From Lysobacter solisilvae (GTDB taxonomy: Bacteria; Pseudomonadota; Gammaproteobacteria; Xanthomonadales; Xanthomonadaceae): DNA of 64,000 nt. A program made the position numbers and the translations under genes. Below are positions 53,279 to 62,426 of the stretch, one piece after another. Location: contig NZ_CP071518.1 in NCBI RefSeq assembly GCF_016613535.2, positions 1,922,001 to 1,986,000 on the forward strand, in the 5' to 3' direction. The notes beneath the pieces are model-generated. The model had not been told where the DNA came from. It did no database searches and saw only the letters and a program-made list of their open reading frames with translations. Each line of letters begins with the position of its first letter. Position 1 is the first letter of the stretch.

Positions 53279-54121
53279 ATGGTTCGACTTCTTGGCCTGG
53301 CTGCACTGGCAGCCGGCATCCTCGCTGCGCCCGCGCACGCCGAACTGCATTCGTGCACCCAGATCGGTTCGCTGCCCGCGACCATCAGCGCGCCGGGGGC
53401 CTACTGCCTGAAGCAGCATCTCTCGACCGGCATCGCGGCCGGCGCGGCCATCACGATCGCGGCGGACGACGTCACGCTCGACTGCAACGGCTACAAGATC
53501 GGCGGCCTCAACACGACGGCGGACACGCTGGCCGTCGGCGTGCAGGCGGTCGACCGCGCCCAGGTCGTCGTGCGCGGCTGCAACGTGCGCGGTTTCCACA
53601 CCGGCCTGGCGCTCAGCGGCCGGCGCCTGCTGATCGAGGACAACCTGGTCAACGGCAGCCGTTCGACCGGCATGCGCCTGTCGACGCAGCAGTCGATGGT
53701 CCGCGACAACCGCATCCACGACATCGGCAGCACCACCGCAGCCGCCGCCTACGGCCTGCGCCAGGACGTGAGCGGATCGACCGTGATCACCGGCAACCAC
53801 ATCTCGGGCATCGTCAGCAACGGGCCGAGCGTGGGCATCTGGAGCACCGGCGCGCTCGACGTGATCGCCGGCAACCGCATCTTCGCGATGGTCGGCGGCG
53901 TGGCCGGGCAGGCCATCGGCATCCATGCCAGCGCACGCGCGGTCGACATCCGCGGCAACCACCTGATCGCGCCGTATTCCACCAACAGCTACGCGGTGCA
54001 GCTGGGCGACCACGGGCACGAGGGTTCACCCACCGTGTGCACGGGCAACACCGCGGTCGGGTTCACGTTCTCGCCGGTGTACAGCACCTGCGTCCTCAAC
54101 GTCGGCAATACCACCCATTGA
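53279..54121 (+). CDS. Secreted right-handed beta-helix protein, paralogue 1 of 6
   Basis: The 280-residue protein starts with a signal peptide (LLGLAALAAGILAAPAHA). The mature part is built of short repeating strands ending in N or G, such as VTLDCNGYKI, VVVRGCNVRGF, LLIEDNLVNG and MVRDNRIHDI, the pattern of parallel beta-helix proteins (NosD/pectate-lyase-like). No catalytic carbohydrate-lyase residues stand out. Six cysteines lie at family-conserved places. Preceded by aggggaaa. It is the most divergent copy, lacking the YDNCTGF start of the others. Confidence 0.85.
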   Translation: MVRLLGLAALAAGILAAPAHAELHSCTQIGSLPATISAPGAYCLKQHLSTGIAAGAAITIAADDVTLDCNGYKIGGLNTTADTLAVGVQAVDRAQVVVRGCNVRGFHTGLALSGRRLLIEDNLVNGSRSTGMRLSTQQSMVRDNRIHDIGSTTAAAAYGLRQDVSGSTVITGNHISGIVSNGPSVGIWSTGALDVIAGNRIFAMVGGVAGQAIGIHASARAVDIRGNHLIAPYSTNSYAVQLGDHGHEGSPTVCTGNTAVGFTFSPVYSTCVLNVGNTTH

Positions 54122-54182
54122 TGGCCCGCCGGCTGCGCGCGCGTTCCGGCGCCGCCCCGGCTTCCGCTTCCAGGATCCCAGC

Positions 54183-55058
54183 ATGCTTCGCACCCTGACC
54201 CTCCTCGTACTGGCCGCGGCCGGCGTGGGCACGGCCCACGCCGAGTCGTCCGTCTGCACACCAATCACCTCGCTGCCGGCGGTGATCACCAGCCAGGGCG
54301 TGTACTGCCTGGCGGTCGACGCCAACATCACCCTGTTCCAGGGCACGGGCCTGCGCATCGCCGCCGGCAACGTCACCGTGGACTGCAACGGCCACCGCAT
54401 CACCGGGCCCGGCGCGGCCAATGGCATCGAAGCGACCGACGTGGCCAATGCGACGGTGCGCAACTGCGACATCCGCGGGTTCCAGACCGGCATCCTGCTC
54501 GGCGGCAAGGGCACCAGCAGCCCACGCGTGGAAAACAACACCATCCAGGCCAGCACCCTGCGGGGCATCCACGTCGAAGGCACCGGCGCGCTGATCCGCG
54601 GCAACCGCGTATTCGATACCGGCGGCTTCCAGTCCTCGGGCACCGCCGGCATCTCGGTGACGGGCGACGAAGTGCGCGTGGAAGGCAACCAGGTGGCCGG
54701 CGTCCACAGCGCCAGCTACAGCGCGGTGGGCATCAGCATTTCCGGCATCTACTCCACGGTGACCGACAACGCCATCAGCGACCTGGTGTCCGGTGACCAG
54801 TCGCCGGTCGTGGTCGGCATCGGCGTTTACGGGGATGGCTGGTACTGGGCGGTGCAGGGCTCCGTGCAGGGCAACTCGATCATGGCCGGGGCCGCGGCCA
54901 CGCCGGCCAACGGGTTTCCCGTCGTCGCCGGACGGATCGGCACGCGGCCGTATTCGGCGGTGGTGTGCAAGGACAACGTCATGATGGGTTTCTCCGTGCC
55001 CAACGGCGGTACCGCCCTGGGCAAGTGCAAGGACGGCGGCGGCAACCTCGCGAACTGA
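54183..55058 (+). CDS. Secreted right-handed beta-helix protein, paralogue 2 of 6
   Basis: The 291-residue product has a short signal peptide (LRTLTLLVLAAAGVGTAHA), then CTPITSLPAVITSQGVYC, VTVDCNGHRITGPG, ATVRNCDIRGFQTG and rungs such as IRGNRVFDTGGF and VEGNQVAGVHS. It shares the six-Cys layout; the last two flank MMGFSVPNGGTALGK. It lies 61 bp after paralogue 1, probably in one transcript. Confidence 0.85.
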   Translation: MLRTLTLLVLAAAGVGTAHAESSVCTPITSLPAVITSQGVYCLAVDANITLFQGTGLRIAAGNVTVDCNGHRITGPGAANGIEATDVANATVRNCDIRGFQTGILLGGKGTSSPRVENNTIQASTLRGIHVEGTGALIRGNRVFDTGGFQSSGTAGISVTGDEVRVEGNQVAGVHSASYSAVGISISGIYSTVTDNAISDLVSGDQSPVVVGIGVYGDGWYWAVQGSVQGNSIMAGAAATPANGFPVVAGRIGTRPYSAVVCKDNVMMGFSVPNGGTALGKCKDGGGNLAN

Positions 55059-55106
55059 CGCGCCCCGCGGCACCTGCCCACCCCTCTACCGGACCGAGCC
55101 CGAGCC

Positions 55107-55985
55107 ATGACCCGTTTCCTCCTGCCCGTGCTGCTGGCCTGCGCGGCCCTCGCGCCGACGCCGTCCCGCGCCGCCCAGAGCTACGACAGCTGCAAGGGTT
55201 TCATCGACTCGCTGCCGGCCACGCTCTTCCAGGAAGGCACCTACTGCCTGCGCGGCAACCTCAGCACCAGCCAGATCGACGGCAGCGCGATCCTGGTGAC
55301 CGGCAAGAACGTCACCATCGACTGCCACGATTTCAGGATCAGCGGCCTGGGCGCCGGCGCGGCCACCCAGGCGCGCGGCATTGCCAGCGAGTACAACGGC
55401 ACCAACCTGCGCGTGCGCAACTGCCAAGTGCGTGGCTTCGCCTTCGGCGTGCATGCCCAGGGCAGCGGCACCACGGTCGAGGACAGCCGGCTGGACCGCA
55501 ACACGGTGTACGGCCTGTACAGCACCACGAAGGCCATCTACCGCCGCAACCGGGTCACCGCCACCGGCGGCTCCACCGTGGCCTCCACGGCGGCGGGCAT
55601 CGCCGGTGCGGCCGACCAGGTCCGCGACAACCTCATCGACACGGTGACCCCGCGCCCGGACCTCAGCGGCAACAGCACCGGCTACGGCATGCACCTGGCC
55701 CCCGACGCCTTCATGGTGTCCACCGTCACCGGCAACCGCATCCGCGGCGTGACCCGCGCCGGCCTGGGCGTGGCCAGCGGGATCGTCGTCCGCGCCGGCG
55801 GGCGCGCGATCATCCGCGACAACGACCTGGATGGCGACCACAGCGGCCTGGGTCGCGGCCTGGTCTGCGCCAGCAGCGACTACTGGGCCAAGGACAACTA
55901 CGTGCGCGAGTACCACGTGGGCATGGAGGGCTGCATCGACGGCGGCAACGTGATCGTGCCCGCCGCCGCGGTGTACCCGAACTGA
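55107..55985 (+). CDS. Secreted right-handed beta-helix protein, paralogue 3 of 6
   Basis: The 292-residue protein has signal peptide FLLPVLLACAALAPTPSRA, then SYDSCKGFIDSLPATL, VTIDCHDFRISGLG and VRNCQVRGFAFG. Rungs include VEDSRLDRNTVYG and YRRNRVTATGGS. The C-terminal Cys pair brackets ASSDYWAKDNYVREYHVG. It lies 48 bp after paralogue 2. Confidence 0.85.
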   Translation: MTRFLLPVLLACAALAPTPSRAAQSYDSCKGFIDSLPATLFQEGTYCLRGNLSTSQIDGSAILVTGKNVTIDCHDFRISGLGAGAATQARGIASEYNGTNLRVRNCQVRGFAFGVHAQGSGTTVEDSRLDRNTVYGLYSTTKAIYRRNRVTATGGSTVASTAAGIAGAADQVRDNLIDTVTPRPDLSGNSTGYGMHLAPDAFMVSTVTGNRIRGVTRAGLGVASGIVVRAGGRAIIRDNDLDGDHSGLGRGLVCASSDYWAKDNYVREYHVGMEGCIDGGNVIVPAAAVYPN

Positions 55986-56041
55986 TCGCACCGATCGAAT
56001 TGATCCAACCGATCGCACCCACGAACCGCGACTGCACAGGA

Positions 56042-56953
56042 ATGACCGCCATGACCTGCCGCCTGCCCTTGCCGGCCACCAGCCTGCTGGCCACCACCCT
56101 GGCCCTGGCCTGCGCCAGCCTGCCGGCGTGGGCCGCCCGCAGCTACGACAACTGCACCGGTTTCATCGAATCACTGCCGGCCACGCTCTCCACTCCGGGC
56201 AACTGGTGCATGCGCAAGGACCTGGGCACCGCCGTGGGTTCGGGCAATGCGATCACGGTGGCCGCCGACGACGTCGTCATCGACTGCAACGACTTCAAGC
56301 TCGGCGGCATGTCCGCCGGCGCGGCGACCACGGCCCAGGGCATCGGCGCCTGGGACCGCCGCAACATCACCGTGCGCAACTGCAACATCCGCGGATTCGC
56401 CACCGGCGTGGCGCTGCTGGGCACCCAGGGCGGCGCCCATGTGGTGGAGGACAGCCGCTTCGACGGCAACACCTCGATGGGCCTGCGGGTCGAAGGCGAT
56501 GCCTCGATCATCCGCCGCAACGTGGTGGTCCGCACCGGGGGCTCGCAGGCGCCCAACAAGGCCAGCTTCGCCAGCGGCATCGAGACCTATGGCCGCGTGG
56601 ACGTGCTGGGCAACACCTTGCGCGGGCTGGTGACCTCCGATCCCTACCATGGCTACACCATGGGCATCTTCGCCGGCACCGACGTGTCCACCGTTGCCGA
56701 CAACCACATCAGCGGCCTGACGTCCCGCGGCGACGGTTACGCCATCGGGATCTTTGCGCAGGGCAGCGTGCTGATGCGGCGCAATGTCGTCAGCGGGGCG
56801 TGGCTGCCGCAGTCGACGGGCGTCTACTGCGATTCCGACGCGCGCATCCGCGGCAGCGTGATCACCGGCTTCCAGACCGCGCTGATCAACTGCCGCGACG
56901 ACGGCAACACGCTGGTGGAACCGCCGCCGGTCGAAACCCCGCCTTCGCCCTGA
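56042..56953 (+). CDS. Secreted right-handed beta-helix protein, paralogue 4 of 6
   Basis: A 303-residue protein with signal peptide up to ASLPAWA. The mature start is ARSYDNCTGFIESLPATL. Core VVIDCNDFKLGGM, ITVRNCNIRGF and VVEDSRFDGNTSMG. It has a Pro-rich tail (EPPPVETPPSP) not seen in the others. A second in-frame ATG at 56051 is possible. 56 bp after paralogue 3. Confidence 0.85.
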   Translation: MTAMTCRLPLPATSLLATTLALACASLPAWAARSYDNCTGFIESLPATLSTPGNWCMRKDLGTAVGSGNAITVAADDVVIDCNDFKLGGMSAGAATTAQGIGAWDRRNITVRNCNIRGFATGVALLGTQGGAHVVEDSRFDGNTSMGLRVEGDASIIRRNVVVRTGGSQAPNKASFASGIETYGRVDVLGNTLRGLVTSDPYHGYTMGIFAGTDVSTVADNHISGLTSRGDGYAIGIFAQGSVLMRRNVVSGAWLPQSTGVYCDSDARIRGSVITGFQTALINCRDDGNTLVEPPPVETPPSP

Positions 56954-56985
56954 CCGCCCGGCCCCCCATTCCTACGGTAAGCCCC

Positions 56986-57834
56986 ATGCCTTCCTGCTTC
57001 CGATCCTGCCTGATGCCCCTCGCGTTGCTGCTGCTGATGGCGGCGGCGCCTGCCCGGGCCGCGCACAGCTACGACAACTGCACCGGCTTCATCGATTCGC
57101 TGCCCGTGACGATCACCACGCAGGGCACCTGGTGCCTGCGCAAGGACCTGAGCACCTCGATCAAGTACGGCGTGGCCGTGCAGCTGGCCACCAACAACGT
57201 CACCCTGGACTGCAACGACTTCAAGATCGCGGGCAGCGCGGCCTTCATCGACTACGTCCCCGATGGCATCCAGGCGCAGGACCGGCTGAACATCACCGTG
57301 CGCAACTGCCGCGTGGAGGGCTTCACCCGCGGCCTGTCGCTGGCCGGCGCCGCCGGTGGCGGCCACGTGGTCGAGGACAACCGCTTCACCGCCAACACCT
57401 TCGTCGGCATGCTGGTCGAAGGCGACGGTTCGGTGGTCCGCCGCAATTTCGTCGGCGGCACCGGGCGTTCGATGACGCCGCCCTACGACACCCACGCCTA
57501 CGGCATCGTCACCGCCCAGGACGTGGACATCGTCGACAACGAAGTGTCCGGCGTGCAGCCCTACCAGTGGAGCACGGGCAACGCCTTCGGCATCGTGACC
57601 CGCGGCAGCAGCGCCACCGTCGCGCGCAACCGGATCAGCGGGGCGCATTACGGCATCTCCGACAGCGAGTCGACGCGGATCGTGATCCGCGAGAACGAAG
57701 TGCTGCTGTCCGGCGGCAGCGACACCGGGATCACCTGCGCCAGCCCGCTGGGGCGTGCCGAGCGCAACGTGATCGTGCGTGCGGGCACGCCGCTGGTCAC
57801 CTGCAGCAGCCTCGGCAACGACGTGCTGCCGTGA
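56986..57834 (+). CDS. Secreted right-handed beta-helix protein, paralogue 5 of 6
   Basis: A 282-residue protein; signal peptide LMPLALLLLMAAAPARA. The mature part begins AHSYDNCTGFIDSLPVTI and has VTLDCNDFKIAGS, ITVRNCRVEGFTRG and VVEDNRFTANTFVG. It is very close to paralogues 4 and 6 in the first 150 residues and diverges after. 32 bp after paralogue 4. Confidence 0.85.
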   Translation: MPSCFRSCLMPLALLLLMAAAPARAAHSYDNCTGFIDSLPVTITTQGTWCLRKDLSTSIKYGVAVQLATNNVTLDCNDFKIAGSAAFIDYVPDGIQAQDRLNITVRNCRVEGFTRGLSLAGAAGGGHVVEDNRFTANTFVGMLVEGDGSVVRRNFVGGTGRSMTPPYDTHAYGIVTAQDVDIVDNEVSGVQPYQWSTGNAFGIVTRGSSATVARNRISGAHYGISDSESTRIVIRENEVLLSGGSDTGITCASPLGRAERNVIVRAGTPLVTCSSLGNDVLP

Positions 57835-57884
57835 CCCGCGCCGCCTTCCTTTCGATGCCAACCCCCGTGCACACCGGAGCGCCC

Positions 57885-58760
57885 ATGGCCCGCCCCCTGT
57901 TCCTGTTGCTGGCCGTTGCGGCAGTGGCCACCTGCATGCTGCCGGGCGCCGCGCGCGCCGCGCGGGCCTACGACAACTGCACCGGCTACATCGATGCCGT
58001 GCCGGCGGCGATTGCCACCCAGGGCACCTGGTGCCTGCGCAAGGACGTCTCCACCGCGGTGGCCAATGGCGCCGCGATCGAAGTGAAGACCAACAACGTC
58101 ATCATCGACTGCAACGACTTCAAGATCGGCGGCCTGGGCGCGGGCACCGGCACCTCGACCTTCGGCATCTACGCCGCGGCGCGGGTAAACGTCACCGTGC
58201 GCAACTGCAGCCTGCGCGGCTTCCGCTACGGCGTGGCGCTGCTCGGCGCCGCCGGCAGCGGCCACGTGGTCGAGAACAACCGCCTGCAGGGCAACACCCA
58301 GGCCGGCGTGGTGGTGGAAGGCGACGGCTCGAGCGTGCGCAACAACCTGGTCACCGACACCGGCGGCTCCACGCTGTACACCGGCAGCGCCGCCGGCGTG
58401 CGCACCCTGGGCGCCGTGCACGTGCAGGACAACATCGTGTCCGGCGTCGCGCCCAGCGCCGACGCCGACGGCCACGCCGGCGCGATCGGCATCCACAGCC
58501 TGGCCAACGACAACGGCGCCCTCCAGCGCAACCGCGTGCGCGGCCTGCTGCCCGTCGGCGCAGGCACGGCCGTGGGCGTGCGCATCGAAGGCGACACCAC
58601 GCTGGTGCTGGAAGGCAACGACGTGATCGGTCCGGCGTCGGGCACCGGTCTGCTGTGCGACGCCGGCACCGTCCTGGCCACCGGCAATGCCGTCCTCGGC
58701 TTCGCCACGGCGATCGATACCTGCGTCGATGTGGGCGGGAATGTCGTTGACGCGGAGTGA
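57885..58760 (+). CDS. Secreted right-handed beta-helix protein, paralogue 6 of 6
   Basis: A 291-residue protein; signal peptide FLLLAVAAVATCMLPGAARA. The mature part starts ARAYDNCTGYIDAVPAAI, with VIIDCNDFKIGGLG, VTVRNCSLRGF and VVENNRLQGNTQAG. The last Cys pair brackets DAGTVLATGNAVLGFATAIDT. I chose the ATG at 57885 after ggagc; an ATG at 57855 is in frame but would put a longer, odd segment before the signal. 50 bp after paralogue 5; a REP-like repeat follows. Confidence 0.85.
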   Translation: MARPLFLLLAVAAVATCMLPGAARAARAYDNCTGYIDAVPAAIATQGTWCLRKDVSTAVANGAAIEVKTNNVIIDCNDFKIGGLGAGTGTSTFGIYAAARVNVTVRNCSLRGFRYGVALLGAAGSGHVVENNRLQGNTQAGVVVEGDGSSVRNNLVTDTGGSTLYTGSAAGVRTLGAVHVQDNIVSGVAPSADADGHAGAIGIHSLANDNGALQRNRVRGLLPVGAGTAVGVRIEGDTTLVLEGNDVIGPASGTGLLCDAGTVLATGNAVLGFATAIDTCVDVGGNVVDAE

Positions 58761-58787
58761 GTGACGGCGGGCCGACATGGGTCGAGA

Positions 58788-58825
58788 CATAGGGCGGGTC
58801 TCGACCCGCCGCCGTCCGATTCGGC
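58788..58825. repeat. REP-like repeat after the beta-helix cluster
   Basis: catagggcgggtctcgaccc orientation, followed by gccgccgtccgattcggcc, the same flank as at 52934. Confidence 0.75.
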
Positions 58826-58870
58826 CGGAGTCGAGTTTCAAGGGTTAGAGAAAGGGTCAGGGGAGTGCTA

Positions 58871-59359
58871 ATGGAAGGGGGGCCGTCGCAGCTCGAATTG
58901 CGCAGCGCGAAGTTCACGTACGCGGTCTTCATGCTGCCTGCCGCCGTCCTCGCCCTGTTGGCCGTTTCGGCTGAGTTGAACAATGGCGGGGCCTGGCTTG
59001 CCACGGCTGCGATGGGTTTGCTCGCGGTTGCCGTGCTGGGGCTTTGCATTGGATTCAACCGGATCCGGCTGGACGGTCAGACACTCTCGTTCCGTGGCAC
59101 GCGGCGTGCGTCATTTCGGATCGACGAAATCCGGGTGACGGCGAAGGGAAAGCAGGTAAACGGACGCTCGATGGTGGTTCCCGTATTGATCGTGCACCGA
59201 CGGGGACAGCGGGCCGCCTGTTTCGTGAAACCGATCAAGGCCTTCGGGAGAGAGGACCTGGTCAGGCTGCTCCTGGAGCTTCGCCAGCAGGGCGTCCCGG
59301 TAGTGGTGAAGCCGAGTTCCGGATTGTCCGTGCCGCAATGCAATCCGGCCGGCGGCTGA
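58871..59359 (+). CDS. Two-TM protein with a C-terminal soluble domain
   Basis: A 162-residue protein. Two hydrophobic helices (FMLPAAVLALLAVSAEL and TAAMGLLAVAVLGLCIGF, residues about 18-65) are followed by a beta-rich cytoplasmic part (RIRLDGQTLSFRGTRRASFRIDEIRV) that looks like a PH-like/bPH domain. I do not recognise the family further. The ATG at 58871 has gggga upstream; a GTG two codons earlier is possible. Confidence 0.7.
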   Translation: MEGGPSQLELRSAKFTYAVFMLPAAVLALLAVSAELNNGGAWLATAAMGLLAVAVLGLCIGFNRIRLDGQTLSFRGTRRASFRIDEIRVTAKGKQVNGRSMVVPVLIVHRRGQRAACFVKPIKAFGREDLVRLLLELRQQGVPVVVKPSSGLSVPQCNPAGG

Positions 59360-59791
59360 GGCTGGATTCCGCGGAGTCTTCACGCGTTCGCTCGTTGGGC
59401 CGGAAAGTCATTATTCCGGGGCAGGTGAGCCGCAGCGTTGGGGCTCGCAGCTGCGTCGTTGAGGCTTGAAGCCTTTCCTCCACGAGGCTGGCAGCTCAAT
59501 CGTCGGCGTCGGAAGCCCTGGTCGTGGGACTTCTAGCCTCAAAGTCCGGTCGGGGATGCTTCGGCGCCGCGGCAATTCGGCCCGTGTTTCGGATCGATTG
59601 CCCCGGGATTTGGGCTCGTTTCACTCGTGATTACGGCGCGGCGGGGATCCGGAAGGGTTCGACGGCGCAAATACGACGCCGGGTGGCCGACGTGCGACCA
59701 AGGCGCGGTGTCCGGAGAGAGGCCGGAATCTGACTGACAGCCTTCGGGTGTCTGCAGCGAGCCGAACGAGCCTGGCCGAAGGGCGCCCGAC

Positions 59792-60065
59792 CCTGGCGAC
59801 GAAGTCCGGAACCTTGGCGATGGGGTTCGGAGCCTTGGCAGTGAGGTTTCCTGACCTTGGCGATAAGGTTCGGAACCTTGGCGATGAGGCTCGAAGCCCT
59901 GGCGATGAGGCTCAAAGCCTTGGCGATGAGGTGGCGAACCTTTCCGGCAAGGTTCTGGGCCTTTCGGGTGAGTGAAACGAGCCTTGCGCGCAGGGCTCCG
60001 GGCTTTGGCGATAAGGTCCGGAACCTTGGCGATGAGGCTCAGAGCCTTGTCATTCGGGTCGACAA
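59792..60065 (+). repeat. 21-bp degenerate minisatellite
   Basis: About thirteen units of 21-22 bp on the pattern cttggcgatgaggctcggaac, variable at several positions. Most units are a multiple of three, so open frames cross it and would give LGDEARS-like heptads, but unit length varies (two are 22 bp) and no start or family is convincing. Degenerate inverted copies follow at about 60118-60200. The stretch 59360-59791 before it holds nothing I recognise. Confidence 0.75.
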
Positions 60066-60230
60066 CCTCGTCGAATGACCCCGCGTCCGGGAAACGAGCC
60101 CCGGACGACCCCGTGCACGAGGCTTTCAGCCTCATCGCCAAGGCTTTGGGCCTTGGCGGCAAGGCTCTTGAGCCTTAGCGAAATGACTCGGAGCCTCATC
60201 GGGCAAACGCGTGAAGGCGTCGGCTTAAGC

Positions 60231-60452
60231 TCCTTCCCCCGTTTCACGGGGGAAGGTTGGGATGGGGGCGGACGATCGCGACGGTCATGACGGGGCTGGT
60301 TCGAAAGGCACGAGATATCGGCTCTCTGGCGATCTGCCGCCCCCACCCCAACCGTCCCGGCCAGCAGGCACAGCCTGCTGGCGTTCGATGACGCGCGGAC
60401 CAGTGGTCCGCAAGCGCGTCCTCTCACCCCCCGTGAAACGGGGGAGGGAGCC
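60231..60452. repeat. Palindrome-bounded composite element
   Basis: One end is the perfect palindrome ccttcccccgt-ttc-acgggggaagg (60232-60256) followed by ttgggatggggg; the other end contains ccccaccccaa and cccccgtgaaacggggg (60429-60446), roughly the inverted copy. It lies just after the end of the SulP gene and may serve as its terminator region. Confidence 0.55.
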
Positions 60453-60453
60453 G

Positions 60454-62148
60454 TCAAGGCTGCCAATCCACCGCATGCTCGTCGAGGTACACATGCACGG
60501 CTTCGCCGATGGTGGGATGGATCGGGCCGAAGCGTTCCAGGATCTCGAAGCGTTCCAGTTTGTCCTTCACCGGGTCCTTGAGCTCGGCCAATCGCAGCTC
60601 GATGCCGGCCGCCTGCAGCTGTCGCACCAGTTCGGCCAGCATGTCGGCCGAGGTGACGTCGATGCTGGTGACCGGTTCGGCGGCCACCACCACCCGCCGC
60701 ACCGGGGTGGGCGATTGCGCCACGGCGGCCAGCACCCGCTGGTGGAACAGTTCGGCGTTGGCGAAGAACAGGGGCGCATCCCAGCGGAACAGGACCAGGC
60801 CCGGGACCCGCCGTGCGTGCGGATAGCGCTTGGTGTCGTGATAGCCGCGCAGGCCCTCGACCCGGCCCATCACCGCGTCGTGCGGCCGCCATGCATCCCA
60901 GAGGAACTCGATGACGGCGATCGTGATCGCGATGCCGATGCCCGGGATCACGCCCATCACGGCCACGCCCGCGAAGCAGGCCATCGAGAGCCAGAACTCC
61001 CAGGGCTGGATGCGAAGGATTCGGCGCAGGTCGTCGAACTCGAACAGGCCGATCGCCGCGGCGATCACCACCGCCGCCAGCGCGCTGTTGGGCAGGTGCT
61101 GCAGCAGGTTCGGCGCCACCAACAGGAGCAGGGCCACGGTGACGGCCCCGACGACGCCGGTCAGCTGGGTTTTGGAGCCGGCTGCTTCGGCGACCGGAGT
61201 GCGCGAGGAGCTGCTGCTGATCGGAAAACCCTGGAACAGCCCGGCCGCGAGGTTCGCGGCGCCCAGGCCGATCATTTCCTGGTTGGGGTCGACCGTGGTG
61301 CCCATCCTGGCCGCGTACGTGCGTGACAGCACGCTGGTGTCGGCGAAGGCCACCATCGCCACCGCGCAGCCGCCGATCACCACGTCGCGCAGGTCGGCCA
61401 GGCCGATCCACGGCAGCACGAACGACGGCAGGCCCTGCGGCAGCGGGCCGAGCACCTTCACCCCGGCGTGGTCGTCCAAGCCGAGCGCGCCGACGACGAT
61501 GGTCGCGGCCACCACGGCGATCAGCAGGCCGGGAATGCGCTTGTACGGTTTGAGCAGCAGGATCAGCACCAGCGTGCCGGCGCCCACGGCGAACGCGGTC
61601 CAGTTCGACTGCCCGTCCAGGAGGGCCTGGCCGATCCGCACGCTGTCGCGCAACGGTCCGGCGCCTTCGATCGAGAATCCGAACAGCTTGGGCAGCTGGC
61701 TGATCAGCACCGTGAGCGCGATGCCGTTCATGTATCCGTAGCGGATCGGCTTGGACAGCAGCTCGGTGACGAAGCCCAGGCGCAGGATGCCGATGAGCAC
61801 GCACACCAGCCCCGAGACCACCGCCATCAGGCTGGCCACGAGCACGGCGCGCGCGGGGTCGCCGGCCGAGAGGGGCAGTACGACCGCGAGGATGACCGCC
61901 GCCAGCGAGGAGTCCGGCCCCAGCACCAGGATGCGGCTCGGGCCGAACACGGCGTAGGCCAGCAGCGGCACGATCGTGGCGTACAGGCCGTAGATCCCCG
62001 GCACGCCGGACGCGACGGCGTAGGCGATGCCGACCGGGACCAGCATCGTGGTCAGCACCAGGCCGGCCACCAGGTCGTGCGGAAGCCAGGCCGCCTGGTA
62101 GCGGCGCAGGACCTGCAGTCCGGGTAACCAGCGCGTCCAGTCGATCAT
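60454..62148 (-). CDS. SulP-family anion transporter with STAS domain
   Basis: A 564-residue inner-membrane protein. The N-terminal 420 residues have ten or more TM helices with the SulP motifs VPVGIAYAVASGVPGIYGLY and SSSSSRTPVAEAAGSKTQL. The C-terminal STAS domain (from about residue 435: FRWDAPLFFANAELF, VVVAAEPVTSIDVTSADML) is complete. SulP proteins carry sulfate, bicarbonate or other anions; the substrate is not set by sequence. I chose the ATG at 62148 (MIDWTRWLPGLQVL); an upstream extension in the same frame is unlikely. Confidence 0.93.
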   Translation of the reverse strand: MIDWTRWLPGLQVLRRYQAAWLPHDLVAGLVLTTMLVPVGIAYAVASGVPGIYGLYATIVPLLAYAVFGPSRILVLGPDSSLAAVILAVVLPLSAGDPARAVLVASLMAVVSGLVCVLIGILRLGFVTELLSKPIRYGYMNGIALTVLISQLPKLFGFSIEGAGPLRDSVRIGQALLDGQSNWTAFAVGAGTLVLILLLKPYKRIPGLLIAVVAATIVVGALGLDDHAGVKVLGPLPQGLPSFVLPWIGLADLRDVVIGGCAVAMVAFADTSVLSRTYAARMGTTVDPNQEMIGLGAANLAAGLFQGFPISSSSSRTPVAEAAGSKTQLTGVVGAVTVALLLLVAPNLLQHLPNSALAAVVIAAAIGLFEFDDLRRILRIQPWEFWLSMACFAGVAVMGVIPGIGIAITIAVIEFLWDAWRPHDAVMGRVEGLRGYHDTKRYPHARRVPGLVLFRWDAPLFFANAELFHQRVLAAVAQSPTPVRRVVVAAEPVTSIDVTSADMLAELVRQLQAAGIELRLAELKDPVKDKLERFEILERFGPIHPTIGEAVHVYLDEHAVDWQP

Positions 62149-62426
62149 GCCCGTGGGCTCTCCTGCGGCGGGTGCGCTTGTGGGGGGGCGCTCGTGGCGA
62201 GTGCGATTGTGACGGCTGCGGTCTTGGCGCGCGCGGTGCATGCGTGCCGCGACGCAGGCAGCCCGCCGGCGCCGTGGTCGGCGCGTGCGCCAGGTCGCCG
62301 ATGGGCTGTGCGGGGAGCCAGGCCGGCCATGGCCCTCGAGGCTCCACGCAGTCACCGGCGATCCGGATGGCGGGAGGCTTGGTAGGCTGGCCCGACCGAC
62401 GCCGTCCTGCCTGACCGGAGGCCCCC

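Noticed and set aside
59748..59975. A 75-residue open frame through the 21-bp repeat
   Set aside because: The frame is open because of the repeat period; unit lengths of 22 bp break it and there is no clear start or ribosome-binding site.
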